Source: Moraxella nonliquefaciens (GTDB lineage: Bacteria > Pseudomonadota > Gammaproteobacteria > Pseudomonadales > Moraxellaceae). Taken from it: 64,000 nucleotides of DNA. The notes beneath the pieces are model-generated. The model was given only the letters and a program-made list of their open reading frames with translations, ran no database searches and was not told the origin of the DNA. Below are positions 52,931 to 61,783 of this stretch, piece after piece; the stretch's first letter is position 1, and every line of letters starts with the position of its first letter. A program made the translations under genes and the position numbers. The stretch covers positions 186,001 through 250,000 of the forward strand of contig NZ_LXTW01000032.1 of assembly GCF_001679005.1 (NCBI RefSeq), given 5' to 3'.

Positions 52931-54646
52931 ATGAACCAATTCACTCGCACCGACACAAGCCGTGTCATCAAAGCCCCCACAGGCAGAGCATTGACCTGTA
53001 AAAGCTGGCTTAGCGAAGCCCCTTACCGCATGATACAAAATAACCTACACCCTGATGTCGCCGAAAACCCCCAAAGTCTTGTGGTCTATGGTGGCATTGG
53101 GCGGGCAGCACGCAACTGGAAATGTTATGACCAAATTTTGGCAAGTCTAAAACAGCTAGAAGATGACCAAACACTGCTCATTCAATCAGGCAAGCCCGTT
53201 GGCGTGTTCAACACTCACGAAAATGCCCCCAGAGTGTTAATTGCCAACTCCAACCTTGTGCCACGCTGGGCAACTTGGGAACACTTTAACGAGCTTGACC
53301 GCAAAGATTTGTTCATGTATGGGCAGATGACCGCAGGCAGTTGGATTTATATTGGCACACAAGGCATCGTGCAGGGTACTTATGAGACCTTTGCCGAAGC
53401 AGGGCGACAGCACTTTGGCACAAAAAAAGGCGACAAAAGCACCAATAACTGGCAAGGGCGTTGGATTTTGACCGCAGGGCTTGGTGGCATGGGTGGGGCT
53501 CAGCCACTGGCGGCGACTTTTGCAGGGGCGACATCATTAAACATTGAATGCCAACAGTCGAGCATTGATTTTCGTTTGCGTACAGGCTATGTGGATAAGC
53601 AGGCAAACGACCTTGACCACGCTTATGAGCTTATCAAAGAACACACCAGTAAAGGCGAGGCGGTGTCCATCGCTCTTTTGGGTAATGCTGCTGAAATTTT
53701 GCCACAGATTGTTCAGCGTGCCAAAAATGGCGACATCAAGCCTGATTTTGTGACCGACCAAACATCAGCCCATGACTTAATTCATGGCTACCTGCCCATT
53801 GGCTGGACGGTGGATGATTGGAGGGCTGCCCAACAAGACCCAAGCCAACATGCCAAATTGACCCAAGAGGCTGCCAAATCGTGTGCCATTCATGTGCAAG
53901 CCATGCTTGATTTGCAAAAGATGGGCGTGCCTGCCACCGATTATGGCAATAACATCCGTCAAGTTGCCTTTGACGCTGGGGTGAAAAATGCCTTTGATTT
54001 TCCAGGCTTTGTGCCTGCTTATATTCGTCCGCTATTTTGTCAAGGCAAGGGCCCGTTTCGTTGGGTGGCACTCTCTGGCGACCCTGAGGACATTTATAAA
54101 ACCGACCAAAAAATCAAAGAACTGTTTCCAGAGAACACACATGTGCATAACTGGCTAGACATGGCAAAAGAACGCATTCACTTTCAAGGTCTGCCTGCTC
54201 GCATTTGCTGGCTGGGTTTGGGTGAGCGAGACAAAGCAGGTCTGGCATTTAATGAGATGGTGAAAAATGGCGAACTAAAAGCCCCGATTGTCATCGGACG
54301 AGACCACTTAGACACAGGGTCAGTTGCCAGCCCCAACCGAGAAAGTGAATCCATGAAAGATGGCACCGATGCGGTGTCCGACTGGGCATTATTAAATGGC
54401 ATGCTCAATGTGGCAGGCGGGGCAACATGGGTCAGCCTACACCATGGCGGCGGCGTGGGCATGGGTTATAGCCAACATTCTGGCATGGTGATTGTCGCCG
54501 ATGGCACAGAAGCGGCCGCCAAACGCCTTGCCAATGTGCTGGTCAATGACTGTGGCAGTGGGGTCATGCGTCATGCTGATGCAGGCTATGAATTGGCGAT
54601 TGAAACTGCCAAAAACTATGGTTTGAATTTGCCGATGGTGAAATAA
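52931..54646 (+). CDS. hutU: Urocanate hydratase HutU
   Basis: HutU converts urocanate to imidazolonepropionate with a tightly bound NAD. The 571-residue protein is the normal length. Key segments are KSWLSEAPYRMIQNNLHPDV, VYGGIGRAARNW, GLGGMGGAQPLAATFAGATSL (NAD site), DFVTDQTSAHDLIHGYLP, PARICWLGLGERDKAG (with the catalytic Cys) and GGGVGMGYSQHSGMVIVADG. It is first in the hut transcript, directly downstream of the putative promoter and HutC operator. AAGGAATAC lies before the ATG. A strong terminator follows. Confidence 0.96.
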   Translation: MNQFTRTDTSRVIKAPTGRALTCKSWLSEAPYRMIQNNLHPDVAENPQSLVVYGGIGRAARNWKCYDQILASLKQLEDDQTLLIQSGKPVGVFNTHENAPRVLIANSNLVPRWATWEHFNELDRKDLFMYGQMTAGSWIYIGTQGIVQGTYETFAEAGRQHFGTKKGDKSTNNWQGRWILTAGLGGMGGAQPLAATFAGATSLNIECQQSSIDFRLRTGYVDKQANDLDHAYELIKEHTSKGEAVSIALLGNAAEILPQIVQRAKNGDIKPDFVTDQTSAHDLIHGYLPIGWTVDDWRAAQQDPSQHAKLTQEAAKSCAIHVQAMLDLQKMGVPATDYGNNIRQVAFDAGVKNAFDFPGFVPAYIRPLFCQGKGPFRWVALSGDPEDIYKTDQKIKELFPENTHVHNWLDMAKERIHFQGLPARICWLGLGERDKAGLAFNEMVKNGELKAPIVIGRDHLDTGSVASPNRESESMKDGTDAVSDWALLNGMLNVAGGATWVSLHHGGGVGMGYSQHSGMVIVADGTEAAAKRLANVLVNDCGSGVMRHADAGYELAIETAKNYGLNLPMVK

Positions 54647-54670
54647 CTTTTAAGTGATTTTAAGGTTATT

Positions 54671-54710
54671 AAAACAAGTCGTCGGCAACATGTTGATGAC
54701 TTGTTTTTTT
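54671..54710 (+). terminator. Strong terminator between hutU and yjiH
   Basis: AAAACAAGTCGTC and GATGACTTGTTTT pair (one wobble), with an inner CAAC/GTTG stem, and a run of seven T follows. It lies 24 bp after hutU and 27 bp before the next start. It should reduce transcription into yjiH. Confidence 0.85.
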
Positions 54711-54736
54711 GTGATGATAGATATTAAGGATAATGT

Positions 54737-56041
54737 ATGACAACACAAAATCATGTGGCACTTGCCAAATTGATTGGATTTAGTGCACTTGGGATATTCT
54801 TGTTTTTTGTACCCATTGACATCGGTGGTAAAAATACCATCGCCTTTGACCATATGGCAAGTTATCTGGTCAAAGAACAAAGAAATCTTGCCATCATCTT
54901 ATTATTTGCTCAGATGATATATGGCATCATAAAGCCCTTTATGCAAAAAACCGTTAGCATAAACCTGGCCAACAAAGTTCTAAGCATTTTAAAGATATTG
55001 GGACTTATATTGGCATGCCTTTATATCACCAATACTGCCCCTGACAATCTGATGACAAAAGACATGTTACCCTTTTTGTTTGAAAAACTTGCCTTGCCTG
55101 TGGGCATGATTGTGCCAATTGGGGCGCTAATGCTGTCATTTTTGTTGGGATTTGGCTTGCTTGAAATGATTGGCGTACTCATGCAACCTGTGATGAAGCC
55201 CTTATTTAAAACATCGGGCAAGTCTGCCATCGATGCGGTGGCATCCTTTGTGGGCAGTTATTCGGTGGGACTTTTAATTACCGATAGAGTGTATCAGCAA
55301 GGAGCGTATTCTGCCAAAGAAGCGGTTATTATCGCCACAGGATTCTCAACCGTCTCTACCGCTTTTATGGTGATTGTGGCCAAGACATTGGAGCTTATGC
55401 CATTTTGGAGCATGTATTTTTGGTCATGTCTTTTTATCACATTCTTAGTAACAGCAATCACCGCCCGCCTGCCTCCTATTAGCCGATATGATGACAACAA
55501 AAGCATGCCAGATAATGATGAACTTACCGCCAAACGTCTACATATTGCCATTAATACAGGCATTCATACCGCCAAAAATGCCCCAAGCCTAACCACATTA
55601 CTTTGGCAAAATTTAAAAGATGGCATTGACATGGCATCTGCCATCGTCTCATCCATCATCGCCATTGGCTTGATTGGATTGCTACTAGAAAAGTACACGC
55701 CCATTTTTGATATTTTAGGTGTATTTTTATATCCATTCACACTCATCGGTGGATTGGATGAACCAATGATGGCAGCAAAAGGTATGTCATCGGGTCTTGC
55801 AGAGATGTTCCTACCTGCCTTATTGCTTGCCAAAACAGATGTATTAACTCGTTATGTAACAGCGGTGGTATCGGTATCGGGCATTATATTTTTTTCAGCA
55901 ATGATACCGTGCGTGCTTGCCACTAAGATACCGCTAAGCGTTGGCAAGATGGTGATGGTGTGGTTCATTCGTGTGGCACTCTCCATTATGCTTGCAGGCT
56001 GGTTTGGACAGTTTGCCATGATGGTAGGATGGCTGGCTTAG
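54737..56041 (+). CDS. YjiH-family membrane protein (nucleoside-recognition/Gate domain), candidate hut transporter
   Basis: This 434-residue polytopic protein has about ten hydrophobic helices and begins with the YjiH-like GFSALGIFLFFVPIDIGGKNTIAFDH. The Gate domain lies in SAIDAVASFVGSYSVGLLITDRVYQ and the mirror part in LIGLLLEKYTPIFDILGVF. The family lacks a firmly established substrate. Its place between hutU and hutH makes histidine, urocanate or another imidazole intermediate a reasonable candidate, which is inference from context only. AAGGATAA precedes the ATG. The strong terminator upstream means it depends on readthrough from hutU or on an unseen promoter. No other histidine permease gene is in the cluster. 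Confidence 0.8.
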   Translation: MTTQNHVALAKLIGFSALGIFLFFVPIDIGGKNTIAFDHMASYLVKEQRNLAIILLFAQMIYGIIKPFMQKTVSINLANKVLSILKILGLILACLYITNTAPDNLMTKDMLPFLFEKLALPVGMIVPIGALMLSFLLGFGLLEMIGVLMQPVMKPLFKTSGKSAIDAVASFVGSYSVGLLITDRVYQQGAYSAKEAVIIATGFSTVSTAFMVIVAKTLELMPFWSMYFWSCLFITFLVTAITARLPPISRYDDNKSMPDNDELTAKRLHIAINTGIHTAKNAPSLTTLLWQNLKDGIDMASAIVSSIIAIGLIGLLLEKYTPIFDILGVFLYPFTLIGGLDEPMMAAKGMSSGLAEMFLPALLLAKTDVLTRYVTAVVSVSGIIFFSAMIPCVLATKIPLSVGKMVMVWFIRVALSIMLAGWFGQFAMMVGWLA

Positions 56042-56113
56042 AATGTGCGATAAATGGGTGGGGCATGTACAACACATTGCCATAAATCTTGCGGTAATTT
56101 TTTGTATCAGGGC

Positions 56114-56142
56114 TTGCACTTGTTTTGATTTCTTGTTATATT
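56114..56142 (+). promoter_or_regulatory. Putative hutH promoter
   Basis: TTGCAC (56114-56119) and TATATT (56137-56142) are 17 bp apart, 44 bp before the hutH start. The -35 differs from the hutU one by one base and the -10 by one base. Confidence 0.65.
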
Positions 56143-56159
56143 TGTATAGACAAATTTAT
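56138..56159. promoter_or_regulatory. Probable HutC operator 2 (upstream of hutH)
   Basis: ATTTGT-ATAG-ACAAAT lies at 56140-56155 and shares the 19-bp core ATTTGTATAGACAAATTTA with operator 1. It overlaps the end of the hutH -10 box in the same position as operator 1 does for hutU. The arms are less extended here (6 bp perfect). Confidence 0.75.
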
Positions 56160-56185
56160 CTTTTATGAATGAATAAGGACAGCCC

Positions 56186-57745
56186 ATGAGACCTAATATT
56201 ACCCTTAGCCCACGTCACTTAACATTTAGTGAGCTACGCACCATTTATGATAGCCCTGTTAATATCCGCCTTGACCCATCTGCCTACGATGCCATTGCAA
56301 AATCACACCAAGCAGTGCAAGCAATCATCGCCCGTGATGAACCTGCCTATGGCATTAATACAGGCTTTGGAATGCTTGCCAGAACTCGCATTGTGGATGA
56401 TGAACTTGAACTTTTACAAAAAAATCTCATTCTAAGTCATTCGGTAGGTACAGGCTATACATTGCCTGCGGGTGTGGTTCGCCTAATTATCGCCATGAAG
56501 GTATCAAGCCTATCACAAGGGGCATCTGGGGTGCGTTGTGAGGTGGTGGATGCACTGATTAATCTTATTAACCATGATATCATGCCCATCATTCCTGCCA
56601 AAGGCTCGGTTGGAGCGTCAGGGGATTTGGCTCCTTTATCGCACATGACTTTGGCGATTTTGGGGGAGGGTGATGTTCTTGTTCATGGTGAACGTGTGTC
56701 CTCCAAAGATGCACTTGCTAAGGCAGGACTGTCGCCCATCACGCTTGTTGCCAAAGAAGGTTTGGCACTCATCAATGGTACACAAACCTCCACAGCACTT
56801 GCCATTGGTGGTTATTTTATGGCGTGCGACCTTTTGGCAAGTGCAGTCATCACAGGAGCCATGTCAGTTGAGGCGGCTTGTGGCAGTGATTCACCTTTTG
56901 ACCCACGCATCCATCAGGCACGTGGTCATCATGGACAAATTGAGCTTGCCAGAACCTACAAGGCACTGCTTGAACATAGTCAATTTAGAGCTAACAATCG
57001 AGGTGTGGCAGATTTGCGTGTGCAAGACCCTTATTGTTTGCGATGCCAGCCTCAGGTGATGGGGGCATGTCTTGACCTTATCAATCAAGCGGGTAAAACG
57101 CTACTTATAGAAGCCAATGCCATTACCGACAATCCGCTTATTTTTGGTGATGATGAGCCTGTTGCCATCTCAGGAGGTAATTTTCATGCCGAACCTGTTG
57201 CCTTTGCTGCTGACACTTTGGCACTTGCCATTTGTGAGATTGGTTCAATGAGTGAGAGGCGTATTGCTTTGCTCATTGATAGTAATTTATCAGGATTACC
57301 TGCGTTTTTGGTACGCAATGCAGGGGTAAACTCAGGTTTTATGATAGCACATGTTACCGCCGCCGCTTTGGTGTCTGAAAACAAATCACACGCTCACCCA
57401 GCATCTGTTGACAGCATTCCAACCTCTGCCAACCAAGAAGACCATGTATCGATGGCAGCCTATGCAGGACGTCGCCTATTTGAGATGGCACATAATACAG
57501 CGACTGTTGTGGGCATTGAGCTTTTGGCGGCTGCCCAAGGCATGGACATTCATGGCAAAGATTTGGGTTATCACAGTGATAAGCTGTTGATGGATATTCA
57601 CACAAAAGTGCGTGCCAATGTTGCCCATTACGATAAAGACCGCTACTTTGCCCCAGATATTGAAAAAGCCAAAGAGCTTGTCTTATCAGGTGAGTTGCTT
57701 GATGGGTGGGATGAGCTTCGCCAAAATTGGTTTGACAATATTTGA
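56186..57745 (+). CDS. hutH: Histidine ammonia-lyase HutH
   Basis: HutH removes ammonia from L-histidine to give urocanate, the first step of the pathway. The 519-residue protein has YGINTGFGMLARTRI, the MIO-forming Ala-Ser-Gly (144-146) in SVGASGDLAPLSHM, EGLALINGTQTSTAL, DNPLIFGDDEPVAISGGNFHAEP and DSIPTSANQEDHVSMA. Length is normal. AATAAGGA precedes the ATG. It has its own promoter and HutC operator. hutG starts 108 bp downstream on the same strand. Confidence 0.96.
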   Translation: MRPNITLSPRHLTFSELRTIYDSPVNIRLDPSAYDAIAKSHQAVQAIIARDEPAYGINTGFGMLARTRIVDDELELLQKNLILSHSVGTGYTLPAGVVRLIIAMKVSSLSQGASGVRCEVVDALINLINHDIMPIIPAKGSVGASGDLAPLSHMTLAILGEGDVLVHGERVSSKDALAKAGLSPITLVAKEGLALINGTQTSTALAIGGYFMACDLLASAVITGAMSVEAACGSDSPFDPRIHQARGHHGQIELARTYKALLEHSQFRANNRGVADLRVQDPYCLRCQPQVMGACLDLINQAGKTLLIEANAITDNPLIFGDDEPVAISGGNFHAEPVAFAADTLALAICEIGSMSERRIALLIDSNLSGLPAFLVRNAGVNSGFMIAHVTAAALVSENKSHAHPASVDSIPTSANQEDHVSMAAYAGRRLFEMAHNTATVVGIELLAAAQGMDIHGKDLGYHSDKLLMDIHTKVRANVAHYDKDRYFAPDIEKAKELVLSGELLDGWDELRQNWFDNI

Positions 57746-57853
57746 GGTTTTGATGATGGCTGTGTAAGAGGGCTTATTTGTCCATCTGTCCATCTAGATT
57801 CTCATTTTTCTTAACTAATTTTATTCATTCAACTCTAAACAGCCCAAAATACC

Positions 57854-58873
57854 ATGACTTACATCCATGCCACCCATGCCCCTTTTAATCCCGACCATTA
57901 TACAGGACGCACCGACCCATTTGAAAGCGATAGGGCGGTATATTGGCATCATACCGTACAAGCCTTTGATGCTCAGCCCATCGCTTTGGTGGGTTTTGCC
58001 TGTCATCAAGGGGTCAGGCGTAATCAGGGTAGGGTAGGAGCCAAATCTGCTCCTCCTATCATCAAAGAGTTTTTTGCCAAATCACCCATCACAGCAGATG
58101 TGCAAAATGCCTACGCTGATTTGTCAAGCCTTGTGGGCGACTGTGGTGATGTGGTGTGCCATGATAATGACACCATCGTCAAGGGCAGTTTAGAATCCGC
58201 CCAAAACCAATACGCCACATACATCACCGACGCCTTGCAAAAAAATGCACTGGCGATAGGATTGGGCGGTGGGCATGAGATTGCTTATGGCAGTTTTTTA
58301 GGATTATATAAATACCTGCAAACGAATGTTAAAAGTTTGGCTAAGATTGGCATTATTAATTTTGATGCCCATTTTGATTTACGAACAGATGAATACGCCA
58401 CCTCAGGCACACCATTTTTACAAATCGCTGAGATGATTGATGATGCGTTTTATTATTTTTGTGTGGGCATCAATCGTTTTGCTAATACAGCAAGCCTATT
58501 TGATAAAGCCCATGCCTTAGGCGTTGGTATCATCAGTGATGATGATTGCCATCGTTTGGCTTATGATGAGATTTGGGCAAGGCTTGATGACTTTGTCAAA
58601 AGTGTTGATGTGTTATATATTACGGTAGATTTGGATTGTCTGTCAGCTGGGGTCATGCCTGCACTCAGTGCGGTTAATGCCAAAGGGATTGAGCTTGATT
58701 TGGTAGAATTTTTGCTTGAAAAACTCATACAAACAGGCAAAGTCAAAGTGCTTGATTTTGCTGAATTTAATCCAACTTACGATATTGATAACCGTGGAGC
58801 GAAAACTGTGGCACGACTGCTTTTGGTGTGTGTGGAGACGTATTTATTAAAGCGTGTTTTGCCATTAAAATAG
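57854..58873 (+). CDS. hutG: Formimidoylglutamase HutG
   Basis: HutG hydrolyses N-formimidoyl-glutamate to glutamate and formamide. The 339-residue ureohydrolase (arginase fold) has the Mn ligands in GLGGGHEIAYG (His), IINFDAHFDLR (Asp-x-His-x-Asp) and TVDLDCLSAGVMPA (Asp-x-Asp). This is the one-step route, so no hutF/deformylase is needed. The ATG at 57854 (MTYIHATHAPFNPDHY) lacks a clear ribosome site. It lies between hutH and hutI. Confidence 0.93.
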   Translation: MTYIHATHAPFNPDHYTGRTDPFESDRAVYWHHTVQAFDAQPIALVGFACHQGVRRNQGRVGAKSAPPIIKEFFAKSPITADVQNAYADLSSLVGDCGDVVCHDNDTIVKGSLESAQNQYATYITDALQKNALAIGLGGGHEIAYGSFLGLYKYLQTNVKSLAKIGIINFDAHFDLRTDEYATSGTPFLQIAEMIDDAFYYFCVGINRFANTASLFDKAHALGVGIISDDDCHRLAYDEIWARLDDFVKSVDVLYITVDLDCLSAGVMPALSAVNAKGIELDLVEFLLEKLIQTGKVKVLDFAEFNPTYDIDNRGAKTVARLLLVCVETYLLKRVLPLK

Positions 58874-58908
58874 GCGTTTAGTCAAAAAACAGTTAATTAA
58901 AATAAAAT

Positions 58909-60162
58909 ATGCGAGTAAATATGATGCAATTTGATGTCCTAATTACAAACACCAACATCGCCACCATGAGTGATGCTTTTGGTTATGCCAAAAAAACCCC
59001 ATATGGGGCAATACATGACGGTGCACTCGGTATCAAAGACGGCAAAATTGCCTTTGTTGGCACCGAAGATGAACTCGGTGTGGCAGATGCTCATAAAATC
59101 ATTGATGCAAAACAAAGTTGGCTGACACCTGCTTTGATAGATTGCCATACTCATCTCGTCTATGGGGGCAATCGCAGTGATGAATTTGAGATGCGTCTAA
59201 ATGGTATGGATTATCAAGAGATTGCCAAACAAGGGGGTGGCATTTTATCTACTGTACAAGCCACCAGGCAATCAAGCATTGATGAGCTTTACAAACTTAG
59301 CTTGCCACGGTTTAAAAGTCTGATGAAAGAGGGTGTTGGAACCATTGAGATTAAATCAGGCTATGGGCTTAACCTAGATGGTGAACGCAAAATGCTCCAA
59401 GTTGCCAAAAAGTTGGGTGATGACTTTGGCATTAGCGTCAAAAAAACCTACCTTGCCTTACATGCCCTGCCATCAGAATATATGGCAAAGGCAGATGAAT
59501 ATGTTAATCAAGCGTGCAATTGGCTAAAAGTGTTGCATGATGAGAATTTGGTGGATGCGGTGGATGCGTTTTGTGAGTCTATTGCCTTTGATAAGAATCA
59601 GGTAAGTCAGCTTTTTGATGTCGCCAAATCATTGGGACTGCCTGTCAAACTTCATGCCGAACAGATGAGTGATATGGGTGGGGCAGGGCTTGTGGCAGAA
59701 TTTAATGGCTTATCTGCCGACCACATTGAATATCTATCCACCGACAGCATCATCAAGATGGCAAAACATGATACGGTAGGTGTATTATTGCCGACCGCCT
59801 TTTATACCCTAAAAGAAACCAAACTGCCCCCCATTGATACCATGCGACAGTATGGCATAAAAATGGCAGTATCTACCGATTGTAATCCTGGCACATCGCC
59901 ATCCACAAGCCTACTGCTTGCCATGAATATGGCATGCACACTGTTTGGTCTAACGCCCGAAGAAGCTTTGGCGGGAACAACCATTCATGCTTCTAAGGCC
60001 TTAGGACTGCAAAATAGTAAAGGACAAATTGCACTAGGCATGGATGCTGATGTGGCGTTGTGGGACATAGACAGACCTGCCGATTTGTCTTATCTTATCG
60101 GACAAAATCACTTACAAGGACTTTGGGTGGCAGGTAAAGCGGTGATGTATTTTGCCCAATAA
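58909..60162 (+). CDS. hutI: Imidazolonepropionase HutI
   Basis: HutI opens the ring of imidazolonepropionate to give formimidoylglutamate. The 417-residue amidohydrolase has the metal HxH motif (H80, H82) in IDCHTHLVYGGNR, KSGYGLNLDGERKML, LHAEQMSDMGGAGLVAE (His), DHIEYLS and STDCNPGTSPSTSL (Asp). Other starts at 58921 and 58924 are possible and would remove four or five residues; nothing decides. It follows hutG by 35 bp. Confidence 0.94.
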   Translation: MRVNMMQFDVLITNTNIATMSDAFGYAKKTPYGAIHDGALGIKDGKIAFVGTEDELGVADAHKIIDAKQSWLTPALIDCHTHLVYGGNRSDEFEMRLNGMDYQEIAKQGGGILSTVQATRQSSIDELYKLSLPRFKSLMKEGVGTIEIKSGYGLNLDGERKMLQVAKKLGDDFGISVKKTYLALHALPSEYMAKADEYVNQACNWLKVLHDENLVDAVDAFCESIAFDKNQVSQLFDVAKSLGLPVKLHAEQMSDMGGAGLVAEFNGLSADHIEYLSTDSIIKMAKHDTVGVLLPTAFYTLKETKLPPIDTMRQYGIKMAVSTDCNPGTSPSTSLLLAMNMACTLFGLTPEEALAGTTIHASKALGLQNSKGQIALGMDADVALWDIDRPADLSYLIGQNHLQGLWVAGKAVMYFAQ

Positions 60163-60203
60163 ATACACTTGTAAATGCACTTGCAAAAATTTGTCAAATC
60201 ATG

Positions 60204-60220
60204 GATAATCCTGCATTATC
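60204..60220. promoter_or_regulatory. Inverted repeat between hutI and the FAD-oxidoreductase gene
   Basis: GATAAT and ATTATC flank CCTGC (60204-60220), 30 bp before the next gene. The half-sites are Fur-like but the spacing is short by two bases. It could equally be a leader hairpin. Confidence 0.35.
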
Positions 60221-60249
60221 TATTTATTCTACTTTTATAAGGACATTGT

Positions 60250-61623
60250 ATGACTGCCAGATTTAATGTTGCCATTGGTGAATTACAGAACCGTTTTGGT
60301 GCCGCTTTGAGCACAAATCTTACCATCAGACAACAGCATGCCCATACCATGACGTGGCTGGACAATGAGCCTGCTGATGCGGTGCTGACGGTGGCATCCA
60401 AAGAAGATGTTGCCGATGCGGTCAAGATTTGCCACGCTCATGGCATGCCCATCATTGCCTTTGGGATGGGTTCATCATTAGAGGGACAACTTAATGCTCC
60501 ACATGGCGGACTGTGTATTGACATGAGTCAGATGAATGCAATTTTACAGGTTAATGGTGAGGATTTGACCGCGACAGTGCAGGCAGGCGTGACCCGAGAG
60601 GCTCTTAATCAATACCTAAGAGACACAGGGCTTTTTTTCCCCATAGACCCAGGGGCAAATGCTACAATTGGCGGTATGGTAGCAACTCGTGCCAGTGGTA
60701 CTAATGCTGTGCGTTATGGTACGATGAAAGATGTGGTACTCTCACTTGAGGTTGTCATGCCTGATGGTGAGATTATCCGCACCGCCAGCCGTGCCAAAAA
60801 ATCATCAGCAGGCTATGACTTAACACGTCTTATCATTGGCTCTGAGGGTACGCTTGGGATTGTAACTGAGATTACAGTTAAGCTGTTTGGTTTACCTGAA
60901 TGTATTGGCAGTGGTATTTGTCATTTTCCCAATGTGGATATGGCATGTCAGGCGGTCATGGCAACCATACAGATGTGCTTACCAATTGCTCGTATTGAGC
61001 TATTGGATGCCACACAAATTAAGGCATGTAATGCCTATTCTGGGCTATCACTCAAAGAAAGTGCCACGCTCTTGGTGGAATTTCATGGTACAAATGCAGG
61101 CGTGGCAGAGCAGGTAGAGCTGTTTGGGCAAATCATTGCTGACTTTGATGGGCAAAACTTTGTATGGGATACAGATGAGAATAAACGCAAACAACTTTGG
61201 ATGGCTCGCCATAATGCTTATCATGCCAGCCGTGCCTTACGCCCAACTGCCAGTGGTCTATCCACAGATGCATGCGTGCCAATTTCACGCCTCGCTGAGT
61301 GTGTAACTAAGACTGTTGAAGACATACAAACATGTGGCATGTTAGGGTCTGTGGTAGGTCATGTTGGCGATGGTAATTTTCACGTATTATTATTGGTGGA
61401 CTTAAATGATGAACGTGAGGTTATACACGCCAAACAAATTCTATCAAGACTTGCCGAACGTGCCATTGACATGGATGGCACGTGCACAGGTGAGCATGGT
61501 GTGGGACAAGGAAAGCGTCAATATATGGCAAAAGAGCATGGCGGTGCTTTGGCAGTCATGAAAGCCATTAAATCTGCCATTGACCCTAAAAATATCATGA
61601 ACCCTGACAAGATTTGGCAATGA
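60250..61623 (+). CDS. FAD-binding dehydrogenase, D-lactate/glycolate dehydrogenase family (GlcD/LDHD-like)
   Basis: This 457-residue flavoprotein has the p-cresol methylhydroxylase-type FAD-binding fold: PADAVLTVASKEDVADAVK, IIAFGMGSSLEGQLNAP, TVQAGVTREALNQYL, PGANATIGGMVATRASGTNAVRYGT and IIGSEGTLGIVTEITVKLFG. The C-terminal cap ends with HVGDGNFHVLLLVD (His ligand region) and CTGEHGVGQGKRQYM. Family members oxidise D-2-hydroxy acids and pass electrons to quinone or cytochrome. Substrate (D-lactate, glycolate, D-2-hydroxyglutarate) is not fixed by sequence. AAGGA lies 7 bases before the ATG. It follows hutI by 87 bp, with an inverted repeat between, and may be part of the hut transcript. 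Confidence 0.85.
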   Translation: MTARFNVAIGELQNRFGAALSTNLTIRQQHAHTMTWLDNEPADAVLTVASKEDVADAVKICHAHGMPIIAFGMGSSLEGQLNAPHGGLCIDMSQMNAILQVNGEDLTATVQAGVTREALNQYLRDTGLFFPIDPGANATIGGMVATRASGTNAVRYGTMKDVVLSLEVVMPDGEIIRTASRAKKSSAGYDLTRLIIGSEGTLGIVTEITVKLFGLPECIGSGICHFPNVDMACQAVMATIQMCLPIARIELLDATQIKACNAYSGLSLKESATLLVEFHGTNAGVAEQVELFGQIIADFDGQNFVWDTDENKRKQLWMARHNAYHASRALRPTASGLSTDACVPISRLAECVTKTVEDIQTCGMLGSVVGHVGDGNFHVLLLVDLNDEREVIHAKQILSRLAERAIDMDGTCTGEHGVGQGKRQYMAKEHGGALAVMKAIKSAIDPKNIMNPDKIWQ

Positions 61624-61713
61624 TGCAATAAAACCGAAATTTAGGCTATTTAACATAATTACCATTATGCGAAGTTTTTATTTTCTTACAAAGATGAGTT
61701 TTAGGCTCTTCCA

Positions 61714-61732
61714 TGTTGCAACAGTTGCAACA
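61714..61732. promoter_or_regulatory. Twin GTTGCAAC palindromes upstream of the Nramp-like gene
   Basis: TGTTGCAACAGTTGCAACA contains two copies of the 8-bp palindrome GTTGCAAC (61715-61722 and 61724-61731), 9 bp apart. They lie about 50 bp before the Nramp-like start, a typical place for a dimer-binding repressor. The regulator is unknown. Confidence 0.5.
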
Positions 61733-61783
61733 AAGGCAATTTAATTTTATAATTGAAAAGTCTTTACCAACAACTGATTTATT

